Shown piece after piece: positions 1-7,871 of a DNA stretch of 64,000 nucleotides. How positions within the stretch are numbered: position 1 is the first letter of the stretch; each line of letters begins with the position of its first letter. The translations under genes were made by a program, and so were the position numbers. The notes under the pieces were generated by a model. That model did no database searches and was not told the DNA's origin. It saw nothing but the letters and a program-made list of their open reading frames with translations. The stretch is from positions 1 through 64,000 of the forward strand of contig CAIMLX010000256.1 in the NCBI GenBank assembly GCA_903842455.1, written 5' to 3'. This stretch comes from an uncultured Hyphomicrobiales bacterium. Lineage in GTDB: Bacteria; Pseudomonadota; Alphaproteobacteria; Rhizobiales; Devosiaceae.

Positions 1-52
1 CACGTTCGCCGGTTTTCAAGACCGGAGCAATCAACCGCTCTGCCACCTACCC
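1..52 (-). tRNA. tRNA-Ser (anticodon UGA), 3' part cut by window edge
   Basis: Read on the minus strand, the sequence starts with a GGGTAGG acceptor arm and a serine-type D-arm (TGGCAGAGCGGTTGATTGC). It continues with an anticodon stem-loop CCGGT-CTTGAAA-ACCGG whose anticodon is TGA (plus-strand positions 16-18). The long variable arm begins at GCGAACGTG and runs off the left edge, so the T-arm and CCA end are not visible. The long-variable-arm architecture plus TGA anticodon identifies tRNA-Ser for UCN codons. The exact 5' end is inferred from stem geometry. Confidence 0.9.
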
Positions 53-71
53 GTTGCGGAGCGTTTAGCTT

Positions 72-644
72 CTAGCTTGCCGGCTGTCCAGATTTGACGG
101 TGCGGACCCAGTGGCTCTGGATGACGCCGCGGTCGATCGCCTGCATGTCGTGGGCCTCGAGTCCGGCCCCCGGAAACACGAATCTCGGGTGCCCTTTGGT
201 GAAGCAGGGCGTGCCATTTTGCATGTGTAGGCCACGAACTTCTGCCAGTACGAAGCGGTCGTAGAAGGGCAGGAAATGGTCGAACGCCCCGGTACCACCG
301 GTTACGGCAATGGTGCCCTCGTTGATGCCAAGACGAGCGACGACTTCGGTAATGTCGATCCCCGACGGGTTCCAGTAGGTGGCAAGCGGATCGGCCGGGT
401 CTGATTGCAGTGTCTCGACCGAGCGCGTCAGCACCAGCCGCCGCCGGCCGGGGTTGGGATGACGGGCATGGCCGATGCGGCCGAGCACGACGAGTGCCGA
501 CCGGTCGAGCGCGGCCTGGAACAGGCGCCAGTCGGCTTCGTTGCGCAGCTCGGGCGGCATGGCACCGGTGGCATCGGCGATCATGCCGTCGGACGAGACG
601 ATGGCGTGGCCTTCGACGAGGATCGATGTGCCGGGAATGGTCAT
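72..644 (-). CDS. Dihydrofolate reductase-like / RibD C-terminal fold protein
   Basis: The 190-residue protein resembles the DHFR-like superfamily used for NADPH-dependent reduction. It has an N-terminal strand with SSDGMIAD (about residues 17-24), as in RibD-type 'dihydrofolate reductase family' proteins. A nucleotide-binding turn TGGTG lies at 115-119, as in the NADPH pocket. The usual DHFR hallmark residues are not all obvious, so the true substrate is unknown; it may be a pterin or pyrimidine reductase rather than FolA. It is divergent from the pxpB operon, with about 90 nt between them that must hold both promoters. The start is ATG at 644, without a strong ribosome-binding site. Confidence 0.75.
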   Translation of the reverse strand: MTIPGTSILVEGHAIVSSDGMIADATGAMPPELRNEADWRLFQAALDRSALVVLGRIGHARHPNPGRRRLVLTRSVETLQSDPADPLATYWNPSGIDITEVVARLGINEGTIAVTGGTGAFDHFLPFYDRFVLAEVRGLHMQNGTPCFTKGHPRFVFPGAGLEAHDMQAIDRGVIQSHWVRTVKSGQPAS

Positions 645-734
645 GGCGGATGGATTATCGCCGCGCTCCGGTCGGGGGAAGCGGTTTTTTGCCGTGGGGC
701 GTCGTGCTAGGGAGCACGTCTACCCGGAGTGACG

Positions 735-1391
735 ATGAGCGACCAAACCGCCCCGCTTCCCCTGATCATGCCGCTTGGCGACCGCGGGCTGCTGGTGCGC
801 TTTGGGACGACCCTGTCGGAGGCGGCGAATCGGCATGCGGTCGGTTTTGCGGCGAAGGCAGAGGCGGCGAGCCTCTCCGGGGTGGTCGATGTGGTGCCCA
901 ACCTGGCCTCGGTGCTTATCCGGTACGTGCCCTCGATAGTGGAGTTCGAGCGACTGGCCGGAGAAGTTCGGCTGCTAGTCTCAGCGTCGGAGGTCGATAC
1001 GATCGATGGGCGGGTGCATGCGGTGGCGGTCGAATTTGCCGGGGAAGATCTCGATGAGGTGGCGGCGATAGTCGGGGTGAGCCGGAGCGCCTTTGTGGCG
1101 ATGCACTGCGCGGAGCCACTTAGGGTGCTGGCGACGGGTTTCGCGCCGGGCTTCGTCTATCTGGGGTTTCATCCCGAAGCGCTGCGCGTCCCGCGGCGGG
1201 CTGCGGTGCGGAGCCAGGTGCCGGCAGGGACGGTGCTGTTCGCGGCGGGGCAGACGGCCATCACCTCCACCGACATTCCCACTGGCTGGCACGTGATCGG
1301 CAGGACCGAGTTCCGGAACTTCGATCCAACTGTGGAGCCGCCGACCCGGCTGGCGGCTGGAGACATGGTACGCTTCGAGGTTGCGCGGTGA
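735..1391 (+). CDS. pxpB: 5-oxoprolinase subunit B (KipI-type)
   Basis: PxpB is one of three subunits of the prokaryotic ATP-dependent 5-oxoprolinase, which opens pyroglutamate to glutamate. The protein carries the KipI/PxpB signature GFAPGFVYLGF in its second half and a C-terminal segment with PxGWxxIG-like spacing (PTGWHVIGRT). The ATG at 735 is preceded by CCGGAG six bases upstream and is preferred over the GTG at 729. The gene ends in TGA overlapping the GTG start of the next gene by 4 nt. This gives a tightly coupled pxpB-pxpC-pxpA operon. No dedicated transporter gene is adjacent. Confidence 0.92.
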   Translation: MSDQTAPLPLIMPLGDRGLLVRFGTTLSEAANRHAVGFAAKAEAASLSGVVDVVPNLASVLIRYVPSIVEFERLAGEVRLLVSASEVDTIDGRVHAVAVEFAGEDLDEVAAIVGVSRSAFVAMHCAEPLRVLATGFAPGFVYLGFHPEALRVPRRAAVRSQVPAGTVLFAAGQTAITSTDIPTGWHVIGRTEFRNFDPTVEPPTRLAAGDMVRFEVAR

Positions 1392-2266
1392 GCGGCATAC
1401 GGATGACCCGGGTGGGGCCGCTGACGACGCTGCAGGATGCGGGGCGGCCCGGCTGGCTAGCCCACGGCATAAGTGCCTCCGGGCCGATGGATCGGGCGGC
1501 GTTCGAGCGGGCCGGGTTGTGGCTGGGTGGGGCCGGGTCTACGGCGATCGAGTTTACGTCAGGCCTGGCCTTCGTGCTGGAAGGCGGTCCGCTCTCGATG
1601 GCAGCCGACGGCGGCGGCTACGCGCTGACCATCAACGACAAGGCGATCGCCTGGCCGGCTCGGGTCGTGCTCAAGCCGGGCGACGCGGTCGATATCCGGC
1701 CGGGGAGCTGGGGTAACTGGGGCTATCTGCGCTTCGGGGCGGAGATCGAAGGGGAACTAGCGCTCGGCAGCCGCGCTGCCAACTCGATTGCCGGGCTGGG
1801 GCGGGTGCTGGGGGTGGGGGACAGGTTGGCGTTCGGTCCGGAGCTGGAGCGAAGCCGGGCGCCGCATCCGCGAGCGACGGAGCAGGGGCAAGGGCCGTTC
1901 CGGGTGATCTGGGGGCTGCATGCCGATACCTTCGATCACGCGACGCGGGGGCGCTTCATCGAGGGGAGCTTCCGCGTGTCGGCCCGCATGGATCGGATGG
2001 GGACGCGGCTCGACGATCCGGGCGGCGTGTTTGCCGGGCAACGCGTGCTGTCGCTGCTCTCCGATGCGATCGTGCCCGGCGACATCCAGATCCTTGGCGA
2101 CGGAACGCCGATCGTGCTGATGCGGGATCATCAGCCTACCGGTGGCTATCCGCGTATTGCGACGCTGGTTTCCGCCGATATCGACCGCTTCGCCCAGCTG
2201 CGGCCGAGCAGCGACGTGCGGTTCGAGCCGGTTACATTGAAACATGCACTGGGACTGACGCCATGA
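1388..2266 (+). CDS. pxpC: 5-oxoprolinase subunit C (KipA-type, biotin-dependent carboxyltransferase family)
   Basis: This 292-residue KipA/PxpC protein belongs to the cyclophilin-like fold family. It shows the family N-terminus TTLQDAGRPGWLAHG followed by SGPMD (about residues 13-36) and the C-terminal GGYPRIATL segment. It works with PxpA and PxpB in pyroglutamate cleavage. The start is GTG, overlapping the pxpB stop by 4 nt, and its TGA overlaps the pxpA ATG by 4 nt, so translational coupling is likely across all three subunits. Confidence 0.92.
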   Translation: MSGIRMTRVGPLTTLQDAGRPGWLAHGISASGPMDRAAFERAGLWLGGAGSTAIEFTSGLAFVLEGGPLSMAADGGGYALTINDKAIAWPARVVLKPGDAVDIRPGSWGNWGYLRFGAEIEGELALGSRAANSIAGLGRVLGVGDRLAFGPELERSRAPHPRATEQGQGPFRVIWGLHADTFDHATRGRFIEGSFRVSARMDRMGTRLDDPGGVFAGQRVLSLLSDAIVPGDIQILGDGTPIVLMRDHQPTGGYPRIATLVSADIDRFAQLRPSSDVRFEPVTLKHALGLTP

Positions 2267-3003
2267 AGTTCGACCTCAACGCCGATCTCGGCGAGGGCAT
2301 GGGCGCCGACGAGGCGCTGCTGGAGATCGTTTCGTCGGCCAGCATTGCCTGTGGGGGGCATGCCGGCGACGCGATCACCATGCATGTCGCGCTGCGCGCC
2401 GCGAAGGCGCGCGGCGTGGCGGTGGGGGCGCATCCGGGCTTTGCCGACCCCGAGAACTTCGGTCGCCGGCGGCTGGTGCTGCCGCCCGAGGAACTGGACG
2501 CACAGGTGCGGGGACAGGTGCGGCAACTGGTGGAGATCGGCGAGGAGGAGGGGGTTCCTGTCCGCTACGTGAAGCTGCACGGGGCACTCGCCAACATGGC
2601 CGCGGAGGAAGCGTCGGTAGCGGCGGTATGCTTTGCTGCCGTGGTCGGCCTCGCCGACCGGCTGGCTATCCTCGCGCTCGACGAGAGCGCCCAGGTGGAG
2701 GTGGCAACCGCCATGGGTTTTCCGGTGGTGCGCGAGGCCTATGCGGACCGGGCCTACCAGCCGAACGGGCTGCTGGTGCCGCGCTCTGAACCGGGGGCAG
2801 TGCTCCACGATCCCGGCCTCATCGCCGAGCGTGCCGTGCGGCTGGCACGGCAGAGCGAGATCGTTGCCATCGACGGTACGGTGATCCAGTCCGAAGCGCG
2901 CTCGCTCTGCATCCATGGGGATAATTCCGAGGCGGTCGCCATTGCGCGGCGCGTGCGGGACGCGCTCGAGGCCGAGGGGATCGAGATCGCGGCGCCCTGG
3001 TAG
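2263..3003 (+). CDS. pxpA: 5-oxoprolinase subunit A (LamB/YcsF family)
   Basis: This 246-residue LamB/YcsF protein forms the catalytic partner of PxpBC in ATP-dependent 5-oxoproline hydrolysis. The N-terminus DLNADLGEG, the SIACGGHAGD block (about residues 27-36) and GAHPGFAD (about 54-61) are family signatures, and YVKLHGALAN follows. Length is normal for the family. It is the last gene of the pxpBCA operon; folD follows after about 65 nt in the same direction with its own ribosome-binding site. Confidence 0.94.
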   Translation: MKFDLNADLGEGMGADEALLEIVSSASIACGGHAGDAITMHVALRAAKARGVAVGAHPGFADPENFGRRRLVLPPEELDAQVRGQVRQLVEIGEEEGVPVRYVKLHGALANMAAEEASVAAVCFAAVVGLADRLAILALDESAQVEVATAMGFPVVREAYADRAYQPNGLLVPRSEPGAVLHDPGLIAERAVRLARQSEIVAIDGTVIQSEARSLCIHGDNSEAVAIARRVRDALEAEGIEIAAPW

Positions 3004-3069
3004 CGCGGGCACGGGTTGCGTCCACGCGCCGGCTGCGCCATATGGCGGCCTCAAGCCATGGAGCTGCTC

Positions 3070-3972
3070 ATGACCGCCAAGATCATCGACGGGAAATCCT
3101 ACGCTGAGGGGCTGCGCGGCCGCATTGCGGGCCATGTGCAGCGACTCAAGGCCGAGCACGGCATCACGCCGGGCCTTGCGGTGGTGATTGTCGGCTACGA
3201 TCCGGGCAGCCAGATCTACGTGTCGCAGAAGGCCAAGCAGACCGTCGAAGTCGGCATGCACTCCGAAAAATACGAGCTGCCGGAGGAGACGCCGGAGGCC
3301 GACGTGCTGGCACTGGTCGAAAAACTCAACCGTGATCCGGCGATCCACGGCATCCTCGTGCAGTTGCCGGTGCCCCGGCACATCGATCCGAACAAGATCA
3401 TCGCGACCATTTCGCCCGACAAGGATGTCGATTGTTTCACGCCGGCCAGCGTCGGCAAGCTGCAGATCGGGCTGCCCGGCCCGGTAAGCTGCACGCCGCT
3501 CGGCTGCCTGATGCTGCTGCGGGACACGCTGGGCTCGCTCGCCGGGCTCAATGCGGTGATCGTCGGCCGCTCGAACCTCGTCGGCAAGCCGATGGCGCAG
3601 CTGCTGCTGCGGGAGAATTGCACGGTGACGGTGGCGCACTCGCGCACCAGGGACCTCGCGGATGTGGTGCGCGGGGCGGATATCGTCGTCGCGGCCGTCG
3701 GTCGGCCCGAGATGATCAAGGGCGACTGGATCAAGCCGGGCGCCACGGTCATCGATGTCGGCATCAACCGGCTGCCGGCGCCGGAGCGCGGCGAGGGCAA
3801 GACCCGCATCGTCGGGGACGTGGAGTTCAAGGCTGCTGCCGAGCAGGCCGGAGCGATCACGCCGGTGCCGGGCGGGGTCGGGCCTATGACGATCGCCTGC
3901 CTGCTGGCCAACACGGTGACCACGGCGTCGCTGATCAACGGGCTGGAGCCGCCGAAGGACCTGACGCCGTAG
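3070..3972 (+). CDS. folD: Bifunctional methylenetetrahydrofolate dehydrogenase / methenyltetrahydrofolate cyclohydrolase
   Basis: FolD interconverts 5,10-methylene- and 10-formyl-tetrahydrofolate with NADP in the cytosol. The 300-residue product has YVSQKAK with the likely catalytic Lys at 54, the VQLPVP segment, the NADP-binding [10 protein letters not shown], and the C-terminal [10 protein letters not shown] motif. The ATG at 3070 is chosen because GGAG lies six bases upstream and MTAKIIDGK is a typical FolD start; upstream in-frame starts lack a ribosome-binding site. A G-rich/C-rich hairpin (3972-3988) covers the stop codon. Confidence 0.96.
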   Translation: MTAKIIDGKSYAEGLRGRIAGHVQRLKAEHGITPGLAVVIVGYDPGSQIYVSQKAKQTVEVGMHSEKYELPEETPEADVLALVEKLNRDPAIHGILVQLPVPRHIDPNKIIATISPDKDVDCFTPASVGKLQIGLPGPVSCTPLGCLMLLRDTLGSLAGLNAVIVGRSNLVGKPMAQLLLRENCTVTVAHSRTRDLADVVRGADIVVAAVGRPEMIKGDWIKPGATVIDVGINRLPAPERGEGKTRIVGDVEFKAAAEQAGAITPVPGGVGPMTIACLLANTVTTASLINGLEPPKDLTP

Positions 3973-3988
3973 GGGGGATCAGTCCCCC
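3972..3988. terminator. Hairpin between convergent folD and MmcQ/YjbR genes
   Basis: A GGGGGGA stem pairs with TCCCCC around a TCAG loop. It lies at the folD stop and overlaps the last codons of the minus-strand neighbour. There is no clear T-run, so termination is inferred from position only. Confidence 0.4.
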
Positions 3989-4356
3989 ACCGGCATGCCC
4001 TTGCTTGCGGCATAGGCATCGGCGAGGCGCTTTGGTGCCCTGAAGCGCCAGGCGTCCTCGAGCCTGAGCTGCAGTTCCTCGTCGCCGATGATCTCGAGCC
4101 GCACCAGCAGGCCGGGCCAGTTCTTGAAGTGGTCGGTCTGCCAGTAGATTTCGGGAGCCATCTCCATCAGCAGTTCCTTCTGCTCGGGCGGGCAGTGGAG
4201 CACCATTTCCTGCGGGCCCCGCACCGAGGCGAAGTTCTTGGTGCGGACCTTGAGCGACGGAGCGCCGTAGCTCGTCGACTCCGTCACCTCCGGCAGGCGG
4301 AGTTCCTGGCAGAGCCGCAGCATGCGCGCCAATTCGGACCCGTCGCGAACGGACAT
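3979..4356 (-). CDS. MmcQ/YjbR family DNA-binding-like protein
   Basis: This 125-residue protein has the compact alpha/beta MmcQ/YjbR (CyaY-like) fold signature. It includes a STSYGAPSLKVRTKNFAS region near the N-terminus, CPPEQKELLMEMAPEIYWQTDH in the middle and a C-terminal AWRFRAPKRLADAY helix. The function of the family is poorly defined; a DNA-binding role is annotated but rarely demonstrated. The ATG at 4356 has AGGGAGA at the right distance, whereas the in-frame ATG at 4362 would abut the same site. It converges on folD and diverges from mgtE. Confidence 0.85.
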   Translation of the reverse strand: MSVRDGSELARMLRLCQELRLPEVTESTSYGAPSLKVRTKNFASVRGPQEMVLHCPPEQKELLMEMAPEIYWQTDHFKNWPGLLVRLEIIGDEELQLRLEDAWRFRAPKRLADAYAASKGMPVGD

Positions 4357-4475
4357 CGCCATCTCCCTGTTTGTGAAGCAAAAACCGTCCTGATGCTGTC
4401 GCCGAGTCTGGCGCATGACACATCGATTGGCTACACCACTTCCATACCCGAAGCGCCACGCCCAGCGGGGTCCCC

Positions 4476-5888
4476 ATGACCGAAGAATCCGATATCGCGG
4501 CAGGCGGGGTAACCCGCATCGATCCCAACGCGTTCCGCGGGGCGGATGGACACCTCAGCCAGGACTGGCTCGACCGCCTGCGCTCGCACCTCCTGGCGCG
4601 GGACGAGCATGACCTCGCCGACATGATGGAGCCGCTCTACGCCGCCGACGCCGGTGACGTGCTCGAGGCCCTGAATGCCGACGAGCGCGTGCAGCTCGTG
4701 CAGATGCTCGGCGACAAGTTCGACTACCTGGCGCTCACCGAAGTCGACGACGCGATCCGCTCGGAGCTGCTCGAGGAGTTGCCGGCTGGCGACGTGGCGC
4801 GCGGCATGTCGACGCTCGACAGCGACGACGCCGTTTACATTCTTGAGGACATCGACAGCGAGGACCGCGAGGAAATCCTCGCCCAGATGCCGGCGTTCGA
4901 GCGGCTCAGCCTGAAGCGCAGCCTCGATTTTCCCGAGGACTCCGCCGGCCGGCGGATGCAGACCGAGTTCATCGCCATTCCGCCGTTCTGGACGGTGGGG
5001 CAGACGATCGACTACCTGCGCGCCGAACAGGACCTGCCCGACGAATTCTTCCAGCTCTATGTCGTCGATCCGAGCTATCGGGTGCTGGGCACGATCCCGC
5101 TCGACAAGTTCCTGCGCGCCAAGCGGCAGGTGCAGATCGAGGCGTTGATGGGCGAAGTGCTCACCGTCGAAGCGACCGAAGACCAGGAGGAAGCGGCGCG
5201 CATCTTCGAGCGCTACGACCTCGTCGAGATCGGCGTGGTGGATGACAACCGCCGGCTGGTGGGCGTGCTGACGGTGGACGACATGGTGGACGTCATCCAC
5301 GAGGAGGCGACCGAAGATATCAAGCTCCTCGGCGGCGTCGGTGACGAAGAGATTTCCGACAGCGTGTTCCGGGCCGTGCGCAGCCGCGCCCCGTGGCTGG
5401 TGGTCAACCTGATAACCGCGATGCTGGCGAGCTTCATCATTTCTCTGTTCGATGCCTCGATCGAGCAGATGGTGGCGCTCGCCGCCCTCATGCCGATCGT
5501 GGCTTCGATGGGCGGCAATGCCGGCACGCAGACGATGACCGTAACTGTTCGGGCGCTCGCGACTCGCGACCTCGACCGCAGCCGGGTGCGCCGGCTCATC
5601 GTTCGTGAGATGACCGGAGGCCTGATCAATGGCTGTATCTTCGCGGTGCTGATCGGCGCAGTGACGGCGACGCGCTACCTCAATCCCGGGCTCGGGATGG
5701 TCATTGGCATGGCGATGATCGTGAACATGATCGCCGCCGGCACCGCTGGAATTCTGATCCCGCTGACGCTCAACAGGATGAAGGTCGACCCCGCGATTGC
5801 GTCGTCGGTGTTCGTCACGACGGTGACCGATGTGGTTGGATTCTTTGCGTTCCTGGGTCTTGCCGGGCTGTGGTTCGGCCTGTTCTGA
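4476..5888 (+). CDS. mgtE: Magnesium transporter MgtE
   Basis: MgtE is an inner-membrane Mg2+ channel. The 470-residue protein has the cytosolic MgtE N-domain (about 20-130), two CBS domains (about 130-255) that sense Mg2+, a plug-helix region, and five membrane helices from about 300 to the end. The pore-lining signature MGGNAGTQT lies in the second membrane helix. The length is typical. A Mg2+-responsive riboswitch was looked for in the 113-nt leader and none was recognised. No operon partner is evident. Confidence 0.94.
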   Translation: MTEESDIAAGGVTRIDPNAFRGADGHLSQDWLDRLRSHLLARDEHDLADMMEPLYAADAGDVLEALNADERVQLVQMLGDKFDYLALTEVDDAIRSELLEELPAGDVARGMSTLDSDDAVYILEDIDSEDREEILAQMPAFERLSLKRSLDFPEDSAGRRMQTEFIAIPPFWTVGQTIDYLRAEQDLPDEFFQLYVVDPSYRVLGTIPLDKFLRAKRQVQIEALMGEVLTVEATEDQEEAARIFERYDLVEIGVVDDNRRLVGVLTVDDMVDVIHEEATEDIKLLGGVGDEEISDSVFRAVRSRAPWLVVNLITAMLASFIISLFDASIEQMVALAALMPIVASMGGNAGTQTMTVTVRALATRDLDRSRVRRLIVREMTGGLINGCIFAVLIGAVTATRYLNPGLGMVIGMAMIVNMIAAGTAGILIPLTLNRMKVDPAIASSVFVTTVTDVVGFFAFLGLAGLWFGLF

Positions 5889-5960
5889 GCCGGTTTTCCA
5901 CAGGAATGTCGACTCGATTGGTGTGGCATCCGCGCCACTTCCCAAGCCCCGGCTTCCCGG

Positions 5961-5975
5961 TTAACGCTTCATTAC
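5961..5975. promoter_or_regulatory. Near-match CtrA box (TTAA-N7-TTAC)
   Basis: TTAACGCTTCATTAC matches the CtrA motif TTAA-N7-TTAA with one mismatch; in reverse it reads GTAA-N7-TTAAC. It lies about 60 nt upstream of the 38-codon membrane protein at 6037. Assignment rests on sequence only. Confidence 0.35.
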
Positions 5976-6036
5976 CGTCGCAAATCCGACATGCGGATGA
6001 ACGGCGGCTGAACGACTGGAAACCAGGGAGCCCCGA

Positions 6037-6153
6037 ATGCGCGGCCAAACAAAGCCTGAGTGGTGGCGTTCTGCACTGCCGACGGTGTCATGGACACTGG
6101 TCTGCCTGCTGGCAATGTCACTCGTCGTCTCGATCCTCGTCGTAGGCGCCTAG
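6037..6153 (+). CDS. Small single-pass membrane protein (38 aa), unrecognised
   Basis: An ATG preceded by AGGGAG with a six-base spacer opens a 38-codon frame ending in TAG. The product has a polar N-terminus (MRGQTKPEWWRS) followed by a continuous hydrophobic helix from about residue 13 to the end (PTVSWTLVCLLAMSLVVSI then LVVGA). This gives a predicted N-in single-pass inner-membrane peptide. I do not recognise a family. It stands alone between mgtE and the GST gene, with a CtrA-like box upstream and a rho-independent terminator about 50 nt downstream. That supports an independent transcription unit. Confidence 0.55.
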   Translation: MRGQTKPEWWRSALPTVSWTLVCLLAMSLVVSILVVGA

Positions 6154-6202
6154 AACGGGCGCACGCTGGACCTTGCAGGTCTTCCGAGAGTAAGAAATTC
6201 AG

Positions 6203-6229
6203 AAGGGCGCCGGGCCACTCGGCGCCCTT
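6203..6229 (+). terminator. Rho-independent-type hairpin before the GST gene
   Basis: There is a perfect 10-bp stem AAGGGCGCCG / CGGCGCCCTT with a 7-nt loop. The 3' arm ends in TTC rather than a long T-run. It probably ends the transcript of the small membrane protein. It lies only about 18 nt before the next start codon, so it could alternatively act as a leader hairpin. Confidence 0.6.
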
Positions 6230-6247
6230 CGATCATTGAGGCACGTG

Positions 6248-6940
6248 ATGAAGCTGATCTTCGCCAACAAGAACTACTCAAGCTGGTCGCTGCGCGCCTG
6301 GCTGGTGCTCAAGCACTTCAACATCCCGTTCGACGAGGACATGGTCCTGCTGAACGGCGAAGGCTGGCGGGAGACCATCCGCAAGAAGTCGCCGTCGGGC
6401 AAGGTGCCGGTGCTGGTGGACGGCGATGTCGTGGTGCCCGAGACCATCGCGATCATCGAGTACCTCAACGACAAGTATCCGGCCAAGGGCATCTGGCCGT
6501 CGAACCGGGTCGAGCGGGCACTGGCGCGGGCGGCGGCAGCCGAAATGCATGGCGGCTTCACGGCCCTGCGCAACGAGGCGCCGATGAACCTCAGGGCATC
6601 GCACCCCGGCAAGGTCGACCCCGACCTGGTGGCCGGCGACCTGAAGCGGATCGAGCGGCTGTGGGGGGACCTGATCTCGCGCTCCGGTGGCCCGTATCTG
6701 TTCGGCAGCTTCACCGCGGCCGACGCGATGTTTGCCCCCGTCGCGACCCGCATCCGCACCTACGACCTGGCGGTGACCGACCTCGCGATGGAGTATGTCG
6801 AGGCAATCTACGCCCTGCCGGCCTTCCAGGAATGGCTGGTGGAGGCGGTGAAGGAGCCGTGGACGGTGGAGCAGGACGAGATCGATGCGATCCTCGCCGC
6901 CCGAAAGCTGGCAAACAGCGAGGCGGCCGGCCGCGCATGA
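6248..6940 (+). CDS. Glutathione S-transferase family protein
   Basis: This is a 230-residue cytosolic GST-like protein. The N-terminal thioredoxin-fold domain (about 1-80) begins MKLIFANKNYSSWSLRAWLVL, a start seen in 'GST family' proteins with Ser as the likely catalytic residue. It carries the cis-Pro segment KVPVLVDGD and the ETIAIIEYL helix. An all-helical C-terminal domain follows. The ATG at 6248 has GAGG about seven bases upstream. Its TGA overlaps the ATG of the DUF1489 gene, giving an operon GST-DUF1489-DUF4180. The substrate cannot be inferred. Confidence 0.9.
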   Translation: MKLIFANKNYSSWSLRAWLVLKHFNIPFDEDMVLLNGEGWRETIRKKSPSGKVPVLVDGDVVVPETIAIIEYLNDKYPAKGIWPSNRVERALARAAAAEMHGGFTALRNEAPMNLRASHPGKVDPDLVAGDLKRIERLWGDLISRSGGPYLFGSFTAADAMFAPVATRIRTYDLAVTDLAMEYVEAIYALPAFQEWLVEAVKEPWTVEQDEIDAILAARKLANSEAAGRA

Positions 6941-7368
6941 TGCACATGATCAAGCTCTGCGTCGGCGTTTCGACGCTGGAGGAGCTCGAATCCTACCGGG
7001 AGGAGCGCGCCCATTGGTGGGGCGCGGACTACGGCGAGAACGTGCATGTCCATCGCACCCGCACGATGCCCAAGCGCAAGGACGAGATGGAGGGGCAGGG
7101 CTCGATCTACTGGGTCATCGCCGGCGTGGTGCGCTGCCGCCAGCCGATCCTGCGCCTCGCCGAAGCGACGGACGGGCAGGGGCTCAAGTGCTGCGACATC
7201 ATCATGTCGCCCGACATGGTGCGGGTGGTGCCGCGACCGAAATCGCCGTTCCAGGGCTGGCGCTACCTCGATCCCAAGGACGTTCCACCGGACCTCGATG
7301 CTGGTGGCTTCGCCGAAGGGGGCTCGGCGGAGCTGGCGCTGGAGCTCTCGCGGCTGGGACTGATCTGA
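6937..7368 (+). CDS. DUF1489 family protein
   Basis: This is a 143-residue cytosolic protein of the alphaproteobacterial DUF1489 family. Visible family features are HMIKLCVGVSTLEELE at the N-terminus, a TRTMPKRKDEM stretch and the GSIYWVIAGVVRCRQ strand, with GWRYLDPKDVPPDL near the C-terminus. Function is unknown. The start could be 6937, 6940 or 6946, since all are in-frame ATGs; 6937 gives the classic ATGA overlap with the GST stop. Its stop overlaps the next start by 1 nt (TGATG). Confidence 0.85.
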   Translation: MMHMIKLCVGVSTLEELESYREERAHWWGADYGENVHVHRTRTMPKRKDEMEGQGSIYWVIAGVVRCRQPILRLAEATDGQGLKCCDIIMSPDMVRVVPRPKSPFQGWRYLDPKDVPPDLDAGGFAEGGSAELALELSRLGLI

Positions 7369-7715
7369 TGCAGGTGGAGACAATCAAGGGCGTGCGGGTG
7401 GTGTTATATGACGGCCCGCCAATCGCCCGGGAACTGGACGCCAACGACATCATCGGTGCGACCTACGGGCTCGAAGTCGACCTGATCGCGGTGCCGGTCG
7501 AGAACCTCGTTGATGACTTCTTCTGGCTGAGCACGGGCCTCGCTGGCGCGGTGCTGCAGAAGATGCAGCAATATGGCTTCCGCGTCGCCGTGCTCGGCGA
7601 CATCTCGCGCTTCACGGCCGAGAGCCTGTCGCTGCGCGATTTCGTCTACGAGAGCAACAAGCGCGGACAGACCATGTTTCTGCCCGACCGGGCAGCGCTC
7701 GAAGCGCGGCTTTGA
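7368..7715 (+). CDS. DUF4180 family protein
   Basis: This 115-residue protein matches the DUF4180 pattern: a short N-terminal beta region, the LVDDFFWLSTGLAGAVLQKM block (about 46-65), the FRVAVLGDIS strand and the C-terminal FVYESNKRGQTMFL. The family resembles STAS-like small alpha/beta proteins and often occurs near regulators, but no activity is established. Third gene of the GST operon, with a 1-nt overlap. Confidence 0.82.
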   Translation: MQVETIKGVRVVLYDGPPIARELDANDIIGATYGLEVDLIAVPVENLVDDFFWLSTGLAGAVLQKMQQYGFRVAVLGDISRFTAESLSLRDFVYESNKRGQTMFLPDRAALEARL

Positions 7716-7871
7716 GGGAAGTCCAGAGGCTAAGTCGCACAACGGTCACTGTGCCATGTTGAAACAGGTCTTGAGCGGGACTCGCGATCCCGGCATGCTT
7801 GAGCATCGGGCGCAGGTGATTTGCCGAATCCAGCCGGGGCGTCGGCGGCAGGTTCGGCCAGGGGAAGTTGT

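Noticed and set aside
4357..4475. Mg2+ riboswitch in front of mgtE
   Set aside because: The gap is only about 110 nt, shared with a divergent gene, and no M-box or mgtA-leader elements could be recognised.
6154..6202. Additional small gene between the 38-aa protein and the terminator
   Set aside because: No start with a ribosome-binding site and too short before the hairpin.
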